The notes under the pieces are model-generated. The model was not told the DNA's origin, did not search any database, and was given only the letters and a program-made list of their open reading frames with translations. From assembly GCA_027076405.1 (NCBI GenBank), contig JALTJN010000470.1, positions 1-64,000 on the forward strand: DNA of 64,000 nt, read 5' to 3'. This DNA comes from Chromatiales bacterium. Its GTDB lineage: Bacteria > Pseudomonadota > Gammaproteobacteria > UBA6429. Every line of letters starts with the position of its first letter. The stretch's first letter is position 1. Below, one piece after another: positions 41,821 to 50,663 of the stretch. The position numbers and the translations under genes were made by a program.

Positions 41821-43833
41821 TTATGCGTTATTTGCCAGCATACTTTTAAGGTCTGCAAGGCTTGCCTTGCCACGGGCTTTCTTCTCTTCTTCGGGTAATT
41901 CAATTCCTGCCCCGCTCCACTGTAATAGTTCTTCGGGGAGTTCATCGAGAAAACGGCTGGGTTCGCACTCAATGATCTCACCGTAGCGTTTGCGTTTGGT
42001 GGCAAAGCTGATGGTGAGTGTTTTACGCGCACGAGTGATACCGACATAAGCTAAGCGGCGCTCTTCTTCAATATTATCTTCTTCGATACTATTGCGATGC
42101 GGTAAAATTTCTTCTTCCACACCGACTAAATAAACATGCGGAAATTCGAGTCCTTTTGAGGCATGCAGAGTCATGAGATGGACACGATTTTCATCATTAT
42201 CTTCGTTATCACGATCCAGTGTATCCAGCAGAGTGAGCTTGGCGACCAGAGTGGCAAGATCGGCTTCAGGATCTTTGGCTGCCAGACGTTCCAGCCAGCT
42301 CATTAATTCAAGCACATTATCCATTCGGCGGGTGGCATCGGCTTCATCTTTGCTGGTATCAATAAGCCAGCGTTCATAGTCGATATCTGCAATTAGTTCT
42401 TTGACGATAGTGACCGGACTTTCACTTTCACAGCGTAAAGAATAATCTTTTAGCCATGCGCCAAAGGCAGATAAATTACTGGCGGCGCGATTACCAATGC
42501 TGTGAGATAAAAACTGATCAAAACAGGCTGAAAATAAACTGTGATTATACTTGGTACAAAAGTTACTGAGTTTTTCTAAACTGGTTGGGCCAATTTCTCG
42601 TCGTGGTACATTGGCGATACGTAAAAAAGCATTATCATCATCCGGGTTGGCAATCAGCCGAAGATAAGACATGATGTCTTTAATTTCACTATAAGCAAAA
42701 AAGGACATACCACCGCTTAAATAATAGGGAATATTATTTTCACGTAGCATACGTTCAAACACGCGTGACTGATGGTTACCGCGATAAAGAATGGCATAAT
42801 CTTTATGAGGTGTGCGATTTACAAATTGATGATGGTTAAGTTCAGCAACAATTTGATCAGCTTCATCATCTTCATGGCGACAACGTATAACGCGTATTGG
42901 TTGTCCGAAACCTAAATCACTCCAGAGATTTTTTTCAAAAACATGCGGGTTGTTTTCAATGAGTTTATTGGCACACTGTAATATACAACCGGTTGAACGG
43001 TAGTTTTGTTCAAGCTTTATCACATTCAACATGGGAAAATCTTCTTTTAATAAATTCAGATTTTCGGGTTGCGCGCCACGCCATGAATAAACCGATTGAT
43101 CATCATCACCCACCACGGTTAAGTTGGCAACTTTACCGACAATGAGTTTAACCAGTTCGTATTGGGTAGCATTGGTATCCTGATACTCATCTACCAATAA
43201 ATAACGAATGGTATTTTGCCAGCGTTCTTTTACTTCAGGGTTATCACGAAATAGTAAAACCGGAATCATGATCAAATCATCAAAATCTACCGCGTTATAG
43301 GTTTGCAAGTGATGATTGTATTGTTCATAAACCGTTGCCGCCATGGTGAGTAACGGATCACCACTGGCTTCTCGTAATGCTTGTTCCGGTAACACAAAGG
43401 CATTTTTCCAGCGAGAAATTTGCCAGAGAATAGAGTCGGTTTTGCCATCGGGATCAGAAAAAGCAAGCTTCATTAACTGCTTAATTAATGCTAGTGAATC
43501 CTGATTGTCATAAATCGAAAAGCCTTTTTTATAAACAAGGTTATCCAGTTCTTTACGTATAATATCTAAACCAAGGGTGTGAAATGTTGAGACTCGCAAC
43601 CCTTTCGCTTTGCCCTTACCTAATAATTTGGCAACCCGGTTTTGCATTTCACGTGCTGATTTATTAGTAAATGTCACAGCGGCAATGTTATGGGGGCTGA
43701 TTTCACATTGCTCAATGAGATAGGCAATTTTCTGCGTGATAACACCGGTTTTACCACTACCTGCACCGGCTAAAACGAGACAAGGACCATCAATATAACG
43801 TACAGCGGCATGTTGTTGAGGATTTAACTTCAC
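41821..43833 (-). CDS. rep: ATP-dependent DNA helicase Rep
   Basis: This is a UvrD/Rep superfamily 1A 3'-5' helicase that restarts stalled replication forks and displaces proteins. The 670-residue protein (E. coli 673) has Walker A AGAGSGKTGVITQKIAYL, motif Ia TFTNKSAREMQNRV, motif II VDEYQDTNATQYELVKLI, motif III VVGDDDQSVYSWRGA, motif IV LEQNYRST and motif VI ERRLAYVGITRARKTL. The start MKLNPQQHAAVRYIDGPCLVLAGAGSGKT corresponds to E. coli Rep more closely than UvrD. The gene is monocistronic in this context. Confidence 0.95.
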   Translation of the reverse strand: MKLNPQQHAAVRYIDGPCLVLAGAGSGKTGVITQKIAYLIEQCEISPHNIAAVTFTNKSAREMQNRVAKLLGKGKAKGLRVSTFHTLGLDIIRKELDNLVYKKGFSIYDNQDSLALIKQLMKLAFSDPDGKTDSILWQISRWKNAFVLPEQALREASGDPLLTMAATVYEQYNHHLQTYNAVDFDDLIMIPVLLFRDNPEVKERWQNTIRYLLVDEYQDTNATQYELVKLIVGKVANLTVVGDDDQSVYSWRGAQPENLNLLKEDFPMLNVIKLEQNYRSTGCILQCANKLIENNPHVFEKNLWSDLGFGQPIRVIRCRHEDDEADQIVAELNHHQFVNRTPHKDYAILYRGNHQSRVFERMLRENNIPYYLSGGMSFFAYSEIKDIMSYLRLIANPDDDNAFLRIANVPRREIGPTSLEKLSNFCTKYNHSLFSACFDQFLSHSIGNRAASNLSAFGAWLKDYSLRCESESPVTIVKELIADIDYERWLIDTSKDEADATRRMDNVLELMSWLERLAAKDPEADLATLVAKLTLLDTLDRDNEDNDENRVHLMTLHASKGLEFPHVYLVGVEEEILPHRNSIEEDNIEEERRLAYVGITRARKTLTISFATKRKRYGEIIECEPSRFLDELPEELLQWSGAGIELPEEEKKARGKASLADLKSMLANNA

Positions 43834-44136
43834 TAAGACTTTATTAACCTGAATTTTATGATGCGATTGAAACGCCTATTTTATGATGAAGTGAGCTTGA
43901 GGTCGATGTTGACATTTTCACTTAGGGGCTTTGTTGAACTAAATAGGATAAAAAATTGATCTAAAAGCTAAACAAAGAATAAATACGGCCGATATAACAC
44001 TCGATAAAGAATGTTACTTAAGCTGAACTCGAGATAACAAGCTTTGCCATTTAGGTGGTTTGTTGTATTTATGCTAATTAATCAATATAGATTTAATTAT
44101 CCTGAGTTCATGTGATTAATAAAAAAGGGTAGAAAT
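43834..44136. other. Gene-free stretch between rep and the 44.1 kb gene
   Basis: This divergent 303-base AT-rich interval should contain the promoters of rep (leftward) and of the Rossmann-fold gene (rightward). No ORF, tRNA, clear hairpin-terminator or long repeat was seen in it. Confidence 0.5.
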
Positions 44137-44529
44137 ATGAGCTATAAAATAAAAATTGCATTATTAGGGTTAGGTGAAGTCGGACAAGAATTTGCAGAAA
44201 ATTTTTTAGAAATCATTCAGGAAGGTGGAAAAGCTGTTGAGATTGTTGCTGTTGCACATCATGATAAAGATTCTGCCGTTGCCTTAGGTTTTCAACAAAG
44301 TGGCGTAAGATTTTTTGAAAATGCGGTTGATGTTGTTGGCATGGGTGAAGAGGTCGATATTATTTTCGATTTGACTGGTAGCGACGAAACACGTCAGGCA
44401 TTACGTAAAGGTATGATGGAGAGTAATAACCGCCATACTGTGATTGCACCTGAAATGATGGCAAGGTTACTCTGGATGTTTTTTGGGGATGATGAATTAA
44501 AAGCGACTGATAAAGCAGGCGGTTATTAA
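44137..44529 (+). CDS. Short Rossmann-fold NAD(P)-binding-like protein
   Basis: This 130-residue protein begins IKIALLGLGEVGQEFAENFLEII, a GxGxxG dinucleotide-binding motif. It continues with VEIVAVAHHDKDSA and VDIIFDLTGSDETRQALRKGM, like the N-terminal half of homoserine dehydrogenase or GFO/IDH/MocA enzymes. It lacks a catalytic domain, ending in a Met-rich MMARLLWMFFGDDE segment. It could be a regulatory NAD-binding protein or a short family of its own; it is not obviously a truncated gene, since it has a good start (AAAAGGGTAGAA before ATG) and a coherent C-terminus. Confidence 0.75.
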   Translation: MSYKIKIALLGLGEVGQEFAENFLEIIQEGGKAVEIVAVAHHDKDSAVALGFQQSGVRFFENAVDVVGMGEEVDIIFDLTGSDETRQALRKGMMESNNRHTVIAPEMMARLLWMFFGDDELKATDKAGGY

Positions 44530-44617
44530 TCCTGCCAGTTTAAATACAATAAATGCCGATCATTTTTTTGCCTTAAGCGAAAGTATATTTTTAAGGTCAG
44601 CACGTTGCGAAAAAAAA

Positions 44618-46144
44618 CTAGTTTGCAAAACCACGATCAAGACGCCGATAGCCAATGGCTTCACTGATATGATGCAGTGAAATCGACTCTTCATCATTTA
44701 AATCGGCAATCGTGCGTGCGACTTTAAGAATGCGGTTATGTGAACGTGCCGAGAGTCCCAGACTTGTTACGGCCTGTTCTAAAATTTGAGCGGCCGCTTT
44801 ATCAAGCTGACAAAAACGCTTTATATCTTGCGTATTCATTAATGCGTTTATACGGCTGCCTCGTTGCAGCTGGCGTTGATAAGCTTTTATTACCCGCTGA
44901 CGTACCGTATCACTGTTTTCTTCGACTATGCTTGTCGATTGAATTTCTTTAAGTGGTACGGGCGGCACTTCAATGTGCATATCAATACGATCAAGTAATG
45001 GACCCGAGATACGCGATCGGTAGCGCTGTACCTGATCGGTCGTGCAATGGCAGCGGCCATTCGGATGACTCAAGTAGCCGCAAGGACAAGGGTTCATAGC
45101 AGCGATGAGTTGAAAACGTGCCGGAAATTCTGCTTGTCGCGTTGCACGTGAAATAACGATTCGACCGGATTCAAGTGGTTCGCGTAAAACCTCCAAAACA
45201 CGACGATCAAATTCGGGCAGTTCATCAAGAAATAATACACCATTATGGGCCAGCGAGATTTCTCCCGGTTGGGGATGGCTACCACCACCCACAAGTGCAA
45301 CTCCCGATGCTGTGTGATGTGGGGCTCTGAACACGCGCTTTTTCCAGTTTTGAATTTTAAAACCCTGAAAACTAATCGACTGAATAGCAGCACTTTCCAG
45401 GGCTTCTTTTTCGGTCATGGAAGGTAAAATACCCGGCAGACGAGTGGCTAACATTGTTTTACCGGTGCCCGGCGGCCCGAGTAAAATTAAGTTATGTCCG
45501 CCAGCCGCCGCAATTTCGATAGCACGTTTTGCATGATGCTGACCAACAACATCAGAGAGGTCATCCATCTCTTCTGAATGCGATGAGTCATTTTGCTGTA
45601 ACTCGGTTAAATCAGGCGTTGAAAGTAAATCCTGTTGCGCATTTAATTTTGCGCACACTTCGAGTAAATGGCCACATTGAACAATGTCCAAATCACTGAC
45701 CAGCATCGCTTCTTCGGCATTTAGTGCAGGCAGAACCAGTTTTCGCTTTTTATCACGACACTGTACTGCTGCGGGCAATACACCGCGAATTTCCCGTAAT
45801 TCACCACTTAAAGCCAGCTCGCCAATGAATTCAAATTGCGCCAGTTTATCAGCAGGTATTTGGCCAGATGCTGCCAGTATGCCGATAGCGATGGGCAAAT
45901 CAAAGCGGCTGCCTTCTTTCGGTAAATCGGCGGGTGCGAGGTTAATGGTAATGCGTCGGGCCGGAAATTCAAATTCGCTATTCATGAGTGCGGCACGAAC
46001 TCGATCTTTACTTTCTTTAACTTCGGTATCGGCTAGTCCAACAATAGACAAAGCAGGCAAGCCATTGGATAAATGAACTTCGATAGTCACCTGAGGGGCG
46101 TTGATGCCGATTTGGGCACGCGTATAAACAGTGGCGAGAGACAT
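44618..46144 (-). CDS. comM: YifB/ComM family Mg-chelatase-like ATPase
   Basis: ComM is a hexameric AAA+ helicase that promotes branch migration during natural transformation. The 508-residue protein has an N-terminal Lon-protease-like fold domain (about 1-170), a Walker A motif GPPGTGKTMLATRLPG near 223, Walker B GVLFLDELPEFDRRVLEVLREPLE, an inserted Cys/His cluster (PCPCGYLSHPNGRCHC) and a C-terminal Mg_chelatase_C helical bundle. With dprA at 5.5 kb it supports a transformation-competent ancestry. It is followed upstream on the same strand by ubiK, 53 bases away, the usual arrangement. Confidence 0.96.
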   Translation of the reverse strand: MSLATVYTRAQIGINAPQVTIEVHLSNGLPALSIVGLADTEVKESKDRVRAALMNSEFEFPARRITINLAPADLPKEGSRFDLPIAIGILAASGQIPADKLAQFEFIGELALSGELREIRGVLPAAVQCRDKKRKLVLPALNAEEAMLVSDLDIVQCGHLLEVCAKLNAQQDLLSTPDLTELQQNDSSHSEEMDDLSDVVGQHHAKRAIEIAAAGGHNLILLGPPGTGKTMLATRLPGILPSMTEKEALESAAIQSISFQGFKIQNWKKRVFRAPHHTASGVALVGGGSHPQPGEISLAHNGVLFLDELPEFDRRVLEVLREPLESGRIVISRATRQAEFPARFQLIAAMNPCPCGYLSHPNGRCHCTTDQVQRYRSRISGPLLDRIDMHIEVPPVPLKEIQSTSIVEENSDTVRQRVIKAYQRQLQRGSRINALMNTQDIKRFCQLDKAAAQILEQAVTSLGLSARSHNRILKVARTIADLNDEESISLHHISEAIGYRRLDRGFAN

Positions 46145-46197
46145 GGCTTCCTTTCCATACAGTAATCAGTTTGCGTCAGTGCAAACCGAGTTAAATC

Positions 46198-46446
46198 TTA
46201 TTCTTTTAGTAGATAAGATTCCAGCTGTTTAATGATTTTTTCCAGTTCATCCACTTTGCTACGTGTTTTTTGTAATACGGCAGTTTGAATATCAAACTCA
46301 TGTCGAGTCACGATATCCATTTTTTTTAAAGCGACAGATAAATTCTGGCGTAAAGAGTCCTGAACTTCATCAGCAAGAGGAGCTACTTTTTTAGGTAAGT
46401 TTTGTACGACAGATTGAATGAGTTTATCTATTTCCGGAATTTGCAT
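46198..46446 (-). CDS. ubiK: Ubiquinone biosynthesis accessory factor UbiK (YqiC)
   Basis: This 82-residue protein of the BMFP/YqiC family has the sequence LPKKVAPLADEVQDSLRQNLSVALKKMDIVTRHEFDIQTAVLQKTRSKVDELEKIIKQLE. It has a C-terminal coiled coil. UbiK assists hydroxylation steps in ubiquinone synthesis under aerobic conditions. It lies directly before comM and divergent from the first TorF-type porin, the canonical neighbourhood. Confidence 0.94.
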   Translation of the reverse strand: MQIPEIDKLIQSVVQNLPKKVAPLADEVQDSLRQNLSVALKKMDIVTRHEFDIQTAVLQKTRSKVDELEKIIKQLESYLLKE

Positions 46447-46591
46447 AAGTCACCATTAATGGCATGTAAGAGATTAGGCTGCATTTTACATAAATTTCGC
46501 TAATTTGTGATGATCTGAGTATTATCTTTATAGATAGTTGTTAAAATTGGGCACAAATAATGATTTTGCTAAAACAATATTGGGGAAAATA

Positions 46592-47245
46592 ATGAAGAAA
46601 TTATTACTGTCGTTGCTAGTGTCTTTAACGGTATCTGTGTTGCCGGTAGCAACATCGACTGCCGCCGAAAGCTCAGCCTATGCTGCGTTAACAAGTAACT
46701 ACGTTTTCCGTGGTCAAACTCAAACAAAGGATAGCCCGGCTATTCAGGGTGGCTATGAGATCAAACAATCGAAAGATGACAATGGCTGGTATGCCGGTAC
46801 GTTTGCATCAAATGTTTCAAAGGGAATTGAGTTGGATCTTTTTGGTGGCTGGAAAGGCACTTTTGGTAAACAAAATAATTTAGGTTATGACGTTGGCGGT
46901 ATACTTTATAAATATAGTGATAGCAATTTTAGTTCAGATATTACCGAACTTTACGCAGGCATTAATTACGAAACAGCCTATGTGAAACTCTATATGGGTA
47001 ATGGATCAGGTATCAGCAGTTATAACTACCTTGATGTAGGTGCTTCTTTTATTGTTTTGAAGGATGTTGATCTGGATTTACATTTCGGCCGTTATTTAAA
47101 TAATCCCAGCTCAAATGATTTAAGTGCTGCCCTGAGTTTAGAAGTAAAAGGTTTTGATTTAGGTCTTGGTCTGACATATGAAGATGCCGGTACAACAAAT
47201 AGTCTTGAATTTTTTGTGACTGTAAAAAAAGACTTTGATTTATAA
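46592..47245 (+). CDS. TorF family putative porin (first copy)
   Basis: This is a 217-residue predicted outer-membrane beta-barrel protein. It has a signal peptide ending at about TSTAAE, then the TIGR02001-type start AYAALTSNYVFRGQTQTKDSPAIQGGYE. Alternating amphipathic strands follow, ending with the outer membrane signature ...FFVTVKKDFDL (C-terminal hydrophobic residue). The ATG at 46592 has GGGGAAA upstream, and the frame stays open to 46538. The family is usually adjacent to glnK-amtB and is presumed to admit small N-compounds. Terminated at 47274-47301, before the second copy. Confidence 0.88.
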   Translation: MKKLLLSLLVSLTVSVLPVATSTAAESSAYAALTSNYVFRGQTQTKDSPAIQGGYEIKQSKDDNGWYAGTFASNVSKGIELDLFGGWKGTFGKQNNLGYDVGGILYKYSDSNFSSDITELYAGINYETAYVKLYMGNGSGISSYNYLDVGASFIVLKDVDLDLHFGRYLNNPSSNDLSAALSLEVKGFDLGLGLTYEDAGTTNSLEFFVTVKKDFDL

Positions 47246-47273
47246 TTAAGCACTGTTTCATAGTGAAAATATT

Positions 47274-47301
47274 AAAACCCGCTTTTAGGCGGGTTTTTTT
47301 T
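47274..47301 (+). terminator. Rho-independent terminator between the two porins
   Basis: AAACCCGC and GCGGGTTT pair across a short TTTTAG loop, followed by T7. It insulates the first porin from the NtrC-controlled operon. Confidence 0.85.
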
Positions 47302-47328
47302 ATGCTTTATATAAGTAAATATTAAAGC

Positions 47329-47343
47329 GCACCAACAAGGTGC
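47329..47343 (+). promoter_or_regulatory. NtrC-binding site, distal
   Basis: GCAC-CAACAAG-GTGC fits the NtrC palindrome GCAC-N7-GTGC, with flanking A/T. Its centre is about 43 bp from the proximal site and about 128 bp before the predicted start of transcription. Confidence 0.65.
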
Positions 47344-47371
47344 ATTTTGCTCAAAAACACCTCAAAGTAGT

Positions 47372-47386
47372 GCACGTTTATTGTGC
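47372..47386 (+). promoter_or_regulatory. NtrC-binding site, proximal
   Basis: GCAC-GTTTATT-GTGC fits GCAC-N7-GTGC exactly. It is centred about 85 bp before the predicted sigma-54 transcription start, a typical enhancer distance. Confidence 0.65.
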
Positions 47387-47436
47387 GTTTATATATTATG
47401 TCTATTTAACTTACTGATTTATATGATGATTATTTG

Positions 47437-47453
47437 TTGGCACAGCGCATGCA
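47437..47453 (+). promoter_or_regulatory. Sigma-54 (-24/-12) promoter of porin-glnK-amtB
   Basis: TTGGCACAGCGCATGCA carries GG and GC 10 bases apart and matches TGGCACG-N4-TTGCW except at two positions. The predicted start of transcription is about 47464, 36 bases before the second porin's ATG. Confidence 0.7.
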
Positions 47454-47499
47454 CTATAGGGAGCAATAAATACTAAAGATCAATATTGAGGATAGAAAA

Positions 47500-48135
47500 A
47501 TGAAAAAATTACATAAAATTATTGCTGCTACTTTATTAGCATCTGCTGCGACTTCAGGTTCAACTGTTGTTTTGGCTGATTCTCCAATTACAGCAAATGT
47601 TGCTGCAAGTTCAAATTACATCTGGCGTGGTAAAACCCAATCGGGTGATTTATCAGCTGTTTCTGGTGGCGTTGATTATGCTCATAAGTCTGGTGCATAT
47701 GTTGGTATTTGGCAGTCAAGCCTTAGCTCAGGTACATATGAGCAAGATATCTACGGTGGTTATAACTTTGAAGCTGGTCCAGTTGGTTTAGACGTTGGTT
47801 ACATTGCATACCAATACCCGCTTGCAACTTCAGGTAACTTTAATGAAGTCTATGTTAATGCAAGTTTTGATATGTTTAGTGCTGGTATTGCAATTGACTC
47901 TGAAAACAAAAATACATACTTAAGTGTTGGTGCTGAGTTTGAAGTGAAAAAAGATCTGACTATGGCAGTTACTTTTGGTAGCAACGATGGCAGTGGTTCA
48001 GCAAATGACTATAGCCATTACCAGTTAAGCTTAAGCAAAGGTGATTTCACATTTGCTTATGATAAAAATGATGACTCTGGTGCATCTGGTAAAGCACGTC
48101 TATCAGTATCTTGGAGCCAAAGCTTCGACCTATAA
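47500..48135 (+). CDS. TorF family putative porin (second copy)
   Basis: This 211-residue predicted outer membrane beta-barrel protein is paralogous to the one at 46592. It has a signal peptide ending VVLADS and then ITANVAASSNYIWRGKTQSGDLSAVSGGVDYAH, a repeating strand pattern, and a C-terminal ARLSVSWSQSFDL. Codon usage is more biased than for neighbours, suggesting strong expression. It is the first gene after the sigma-54/NtrC control region and is followed by glnK after 71 bases, so it is probably part of the nitrogen-limitation regulon. The RBS is weak GAGGA. Confidence 0.88.
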   Translation: MKKLHKIIAATLLASAATSGSTVVLADSPITANVAASSNYIWRGKTQSGDLSAVSGGVDYAHKSGAYVGIWQSSLSSGTYEQDIYGGYNFEAGPVGLDVGYIAYQYPLATSGNFNEVYVNASFDMFSAGIAIDSENKNTYLSVGAEFEVKKDLTMAVTFGSNDGSGSANDYSHYQLSLSKGDFTFAYDKNDDSGASGKARLSVSWSQSFDL

Positions 48136-48150
48136 GATTCATAAAACGGT

Positions 48151-48172
48151 CTGCTACAATTTTTTGTAGCAG
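48151..48172 (+). other. Intercistronic hairpin between porin and glnK
   Basis: CTGCTACAA and TTGTAGCAG form a perfect 9-bp stem with a TTTT loop and no trailing T-run. It may partially terminate or stabilise the upstream mRNA, giving more porin than GlnK. Confidence 0.55.
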
Positions 48173-48188
48173 GCACTTATTAAAATAA

Positions 48189-48545
<357 letters not shown>

Positions 48546-48563
48546 TTCGGGGAGTTAAAAAAG

Positions 48564-49862
48564 ATGGAAAATCAAATTTTTGAACTTCAGTATGCCATGG
48601 ACACTTTTTACTTCTTGGTAATGGGTGCGTTGGTAATGTGGATGGCAGCAGGTTTTGCCATGTTAGAAGCGGGTTTAGTTCGCTCTAAAAACACAACTGA
48701 AATCTTAACCAAGAACGTTGTCTTGTTTGCTGTTGCTTGTACGGCTTATTTAGTTGTCGGTTATGACATCATGTATGACGGTGGTGTATTCTTAAAAGAT
48801 ATCGCGTTAGACGGTGCGAAAAATGCAGACGCATTAACTGCAACTGTTTTAGCTGAATCTGCAAAAGCAGGTTTTAGTGGCGACTCTGTTTATTCAAACG
48901 CATCTGACTTCTTCTTCCAGGTTGTATTCGTTGCGACAGCAATGTCTATCGTTTCGGGTGCCGTGGCTGAACGTATGAAGTTATGGGCTTTTGTTTTATT
49001 CGCAGTAGTTATGACTTCATTCATTTACCCATTAGAAGGTAACTGGACATGGGGCAGTGGTTCTGTGTTTGGACTATATAGTCTGGGTGATGACTTTGGA
49101 TTCTCAGATTTTGCAGGTTCAGGTATTGTACATTTAGCGGGTGCAACAGCTGCATTAGCCGGTGTTCTTTTACTCGGTGCTCGTAAAGGTAAATACGGTC
49201 CAAATGGTGAAGTCAACGCGATTCCAGGTGCAAACTTACCAATGGCAACATTAGGTACATTCATTTTATGGATGGGTTGGTTCGGCTTTAACGGTGGTTC
49301 AGTATTAAAACTGGGCGACATCGCAAACTCAAATGCAGTTGCAATGGTATTCTTAAATACTAATGCTGCGGCAGCGGGTGGTGTTATTGCTGCATTAATT
49401 ATTGCACGTATGTTATTTGGTAAAGCAGATTTAACCATGGCATTAAACGGTGCTTTAGCCGGTTTAGTGGCAATTACTGCTGGTCCTGATACGCCTACGC
49501 CATTAATGGCAACTATCATTGGTGCTATCGGTGGTGCGTTAGTTGTGTTCTCAATCCTGACTTTAGACAAAATGAAAATTGATGATCCAGTAGGTGCAAT
49601 CTCTGTTCATGGTGTTGTTGGTATTTGGGGCTTATTAGCCGTGCCTTTGACTAATGATGGCGCAAGCTTCACAGGTCAGATAGTTGGTGCTTTAACTATC
49701 TTCGCTTGGGTATTCGTAGCAAGTTTCATTACCTGGTATGTTATCAAAATGATTATGGGCATCCGTGTTAGTGAAGAAGAAGAGTTCGAAGGAACTGATC
49801 TTTCTGAATGTGGTATGGAAGCTTACCCAGAATTCACAGGTTCACGTGGTTCAGGTCTATAA
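48564..49862 (+). CDS. amtB: Ammonium transporter AmtB
   Basis: This is a trimeric inner membrane ammonium channel of 432 residues with eleven or so helices. The twin-His pore residues are visible in GIVHLAGATAALAGV and SVHGVVGIWG. Other family segments are GAVAERMKLWAF, LEGNWTWGSG and GMGWFGFNGGS-like GWFGFNGGSVL. There is no cleavable signal peptide; the N-terminus begins directly with helix 1. The RBS is GGGGAG. It is transcribed from the NtrC-type promoter region with glnK, and expression would be induced by nitrogen limitation (inference). Confidence 0.96.
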   Translation: MENQIFELQYAMDTFYFLVMGALVMWMAAGFAMLEAGLVRSKNTTEILTKNVVLFAVACTAYLVVGYDIMYDGGVFLKDIALDGAKNADALTATVLAESAKAGFSGDSVYSNASDFFFQVVFVATAMSIVSGAVAERMKLWAFVLFAVVMTSFIYPLEGNWTWGSGSVFGLYSLGDDFGFSDFAGSGIVHLAGATAALAGVLLLGARKGKYGPNGEVNAIPGANLPMATLGTFILWMGWFGFNGGSVLKLGDIANSNAVAMVFLNTNAAAAGGVIAALIIARMLFGKADLTMALNGALAGLVAITAGPDTPTPLMATIIGAIGGALVVFSILTLDKMKIDDPVGAISVHGVVGIWGLLAVPLTNDGASFTGQIVGALTIFAWVFVASFITWYVIKMIMGIRVSEEEEFEGTDLSECGMEAYPEFTGSRGSGL

Positions 49863-49892
49863 GATTAACTAACCATTAATCTTGTAAAAGAT

Positions 49893-49927
49893 AAAAGGCG
49901 CTAAGAATATTCTTAGCGCCTTTTTTT
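49893..49927. terminator. Bidirectional terminator between amtB and globin gene
   Basis: A perfect palindrome, AAAGGCGCTAAGAA and its reverse complement, spans 49894-49923 and is followed by a T-run on the plus strand and an A-run on the other side. It serves both convergent genes. Confidence 0.9.
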
Positions 49928-50348
49928 ATGAATAAGCCTTAAGCATGATATTGGCAACTTTTTTAAATGCCTGCTCCCATGCAATGAGTTCTTTTTTTGT
50001 TAATGTATTATTTGAAGCATGAGTGGCCGTTTCAATGATAGTAGCAATAAATGCATTAAACATGCCTTTTTCAATACCAAGATTTTTATGGTGTTGACCT
50101 AAGGTAAAGAGCTCTTTTTCAAGCTCATCAATGTAGTCAATACCATTGATGACATTGTCAATGGTGGTAAGTAGCGAGGTTTTTTGATTGAGTAATTCAT
50201 CAGGAAAAAGATGGCGAGTTTCCGGGTGATGTTCAAACATCAACTGATAAAAATCATCAATAAATGAATCTGTTCCTTTCTCTGCTTTAATTTTTGCCCA
50301 GCAGCTTTTAACATTTTCATTGTTTTGAGTATTTTCAATATTATTCAT
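49926..50348 (-). CDS. Single-domain globin
   Basis: This 140-residue globin of the flavohemoglobin-like single-domain type has VKSCWAKIKAEKGTDSFIDDFYQLMFEHHPETRHLFPDE in helices A-C/D. The proximal heme His is in ELFTLGQHHKNLGI, followed by a C-terminal helix with WEQAFKKVANIML. There is no reductase domain. Roles could be oxygen delivery or NO/ROS detoxification. It starts 2 bases after the stop of the CDGSH gene, so both are cotranscribed leftward. Confidence 0.88.
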   Translation of the reverse strand: MNNIENTQNNENVKSCWAKIKAEKGTDSFIDDFYQLMFEHHPETRHLFPDELLNQKTSLLTTIDNVINGIDYIDELEKELFTLGQHHKNLGIEKGMFNAFIATIIETATHASNNTLTKKELIAWEQAFKKVANIMLKAYS

Positions 50349-50350
50349 AA

Positions 50351-50587
50351 TTAAACTTTATTATGGCTACCATCGCAATAAGGTGGTTTTTTAGTTTTTT
50401 TACAACCACAAAGAGCATAACTCTTGTTCTCTGTCACGGTAAATTTAACCGGTTCAAAGTCTGTGCCCTGATGGGAACCATCACATAAAGGCTGTTGTTT
50501 TGATTTACCGCAAGCACACCAGAAGTAGTCTCCGGGGCTCAGTTCAACGCTATAGGGGAAGTCTTGTGGGCTATCGGGCTTTGACAT
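50351..50587 (-). CDS. CDGSH iron-sulfur domain protein (two motifs)
   Basis: This is a 78-residue protein with two [2Fe-2S]-binding CDGSH modules: CACGKSKQQPLCDGSH and CGCKKTKKPPYCDGSH. Both keep the three Cys and one His ligands. Family members participate in redox or iron-sulfur metabolism. Pairing with a globin gene suggests a role under oxygen or NO stress (inference). It is divergent from fetA with a 76-base gap. Confidence 0.92.
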   Translation of the reverse strand: MSKPDSPQDFPYSVELSPGDYFWCACGKSKQQPLCDGSHQGTDFEPVKFTVTENKSYALCGCKKTKKPPYCDGSHNKV

Positions 50588-50663
50588 AATGTCCTCATAT
50601 ATGAATGTTGGTAGAATGAATAGTTATAGCAGTTGAACCGGATCAAATAAAGACAAATAAAGT

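Noticed and set aside
44137..44529. Pseudogene of homoserine dehydrogenase
   Set aside because: No remnant of the catalytic domain follows the stop. The gene has a proper RBS and coherent ends, so it is more likely a genuine short protein.
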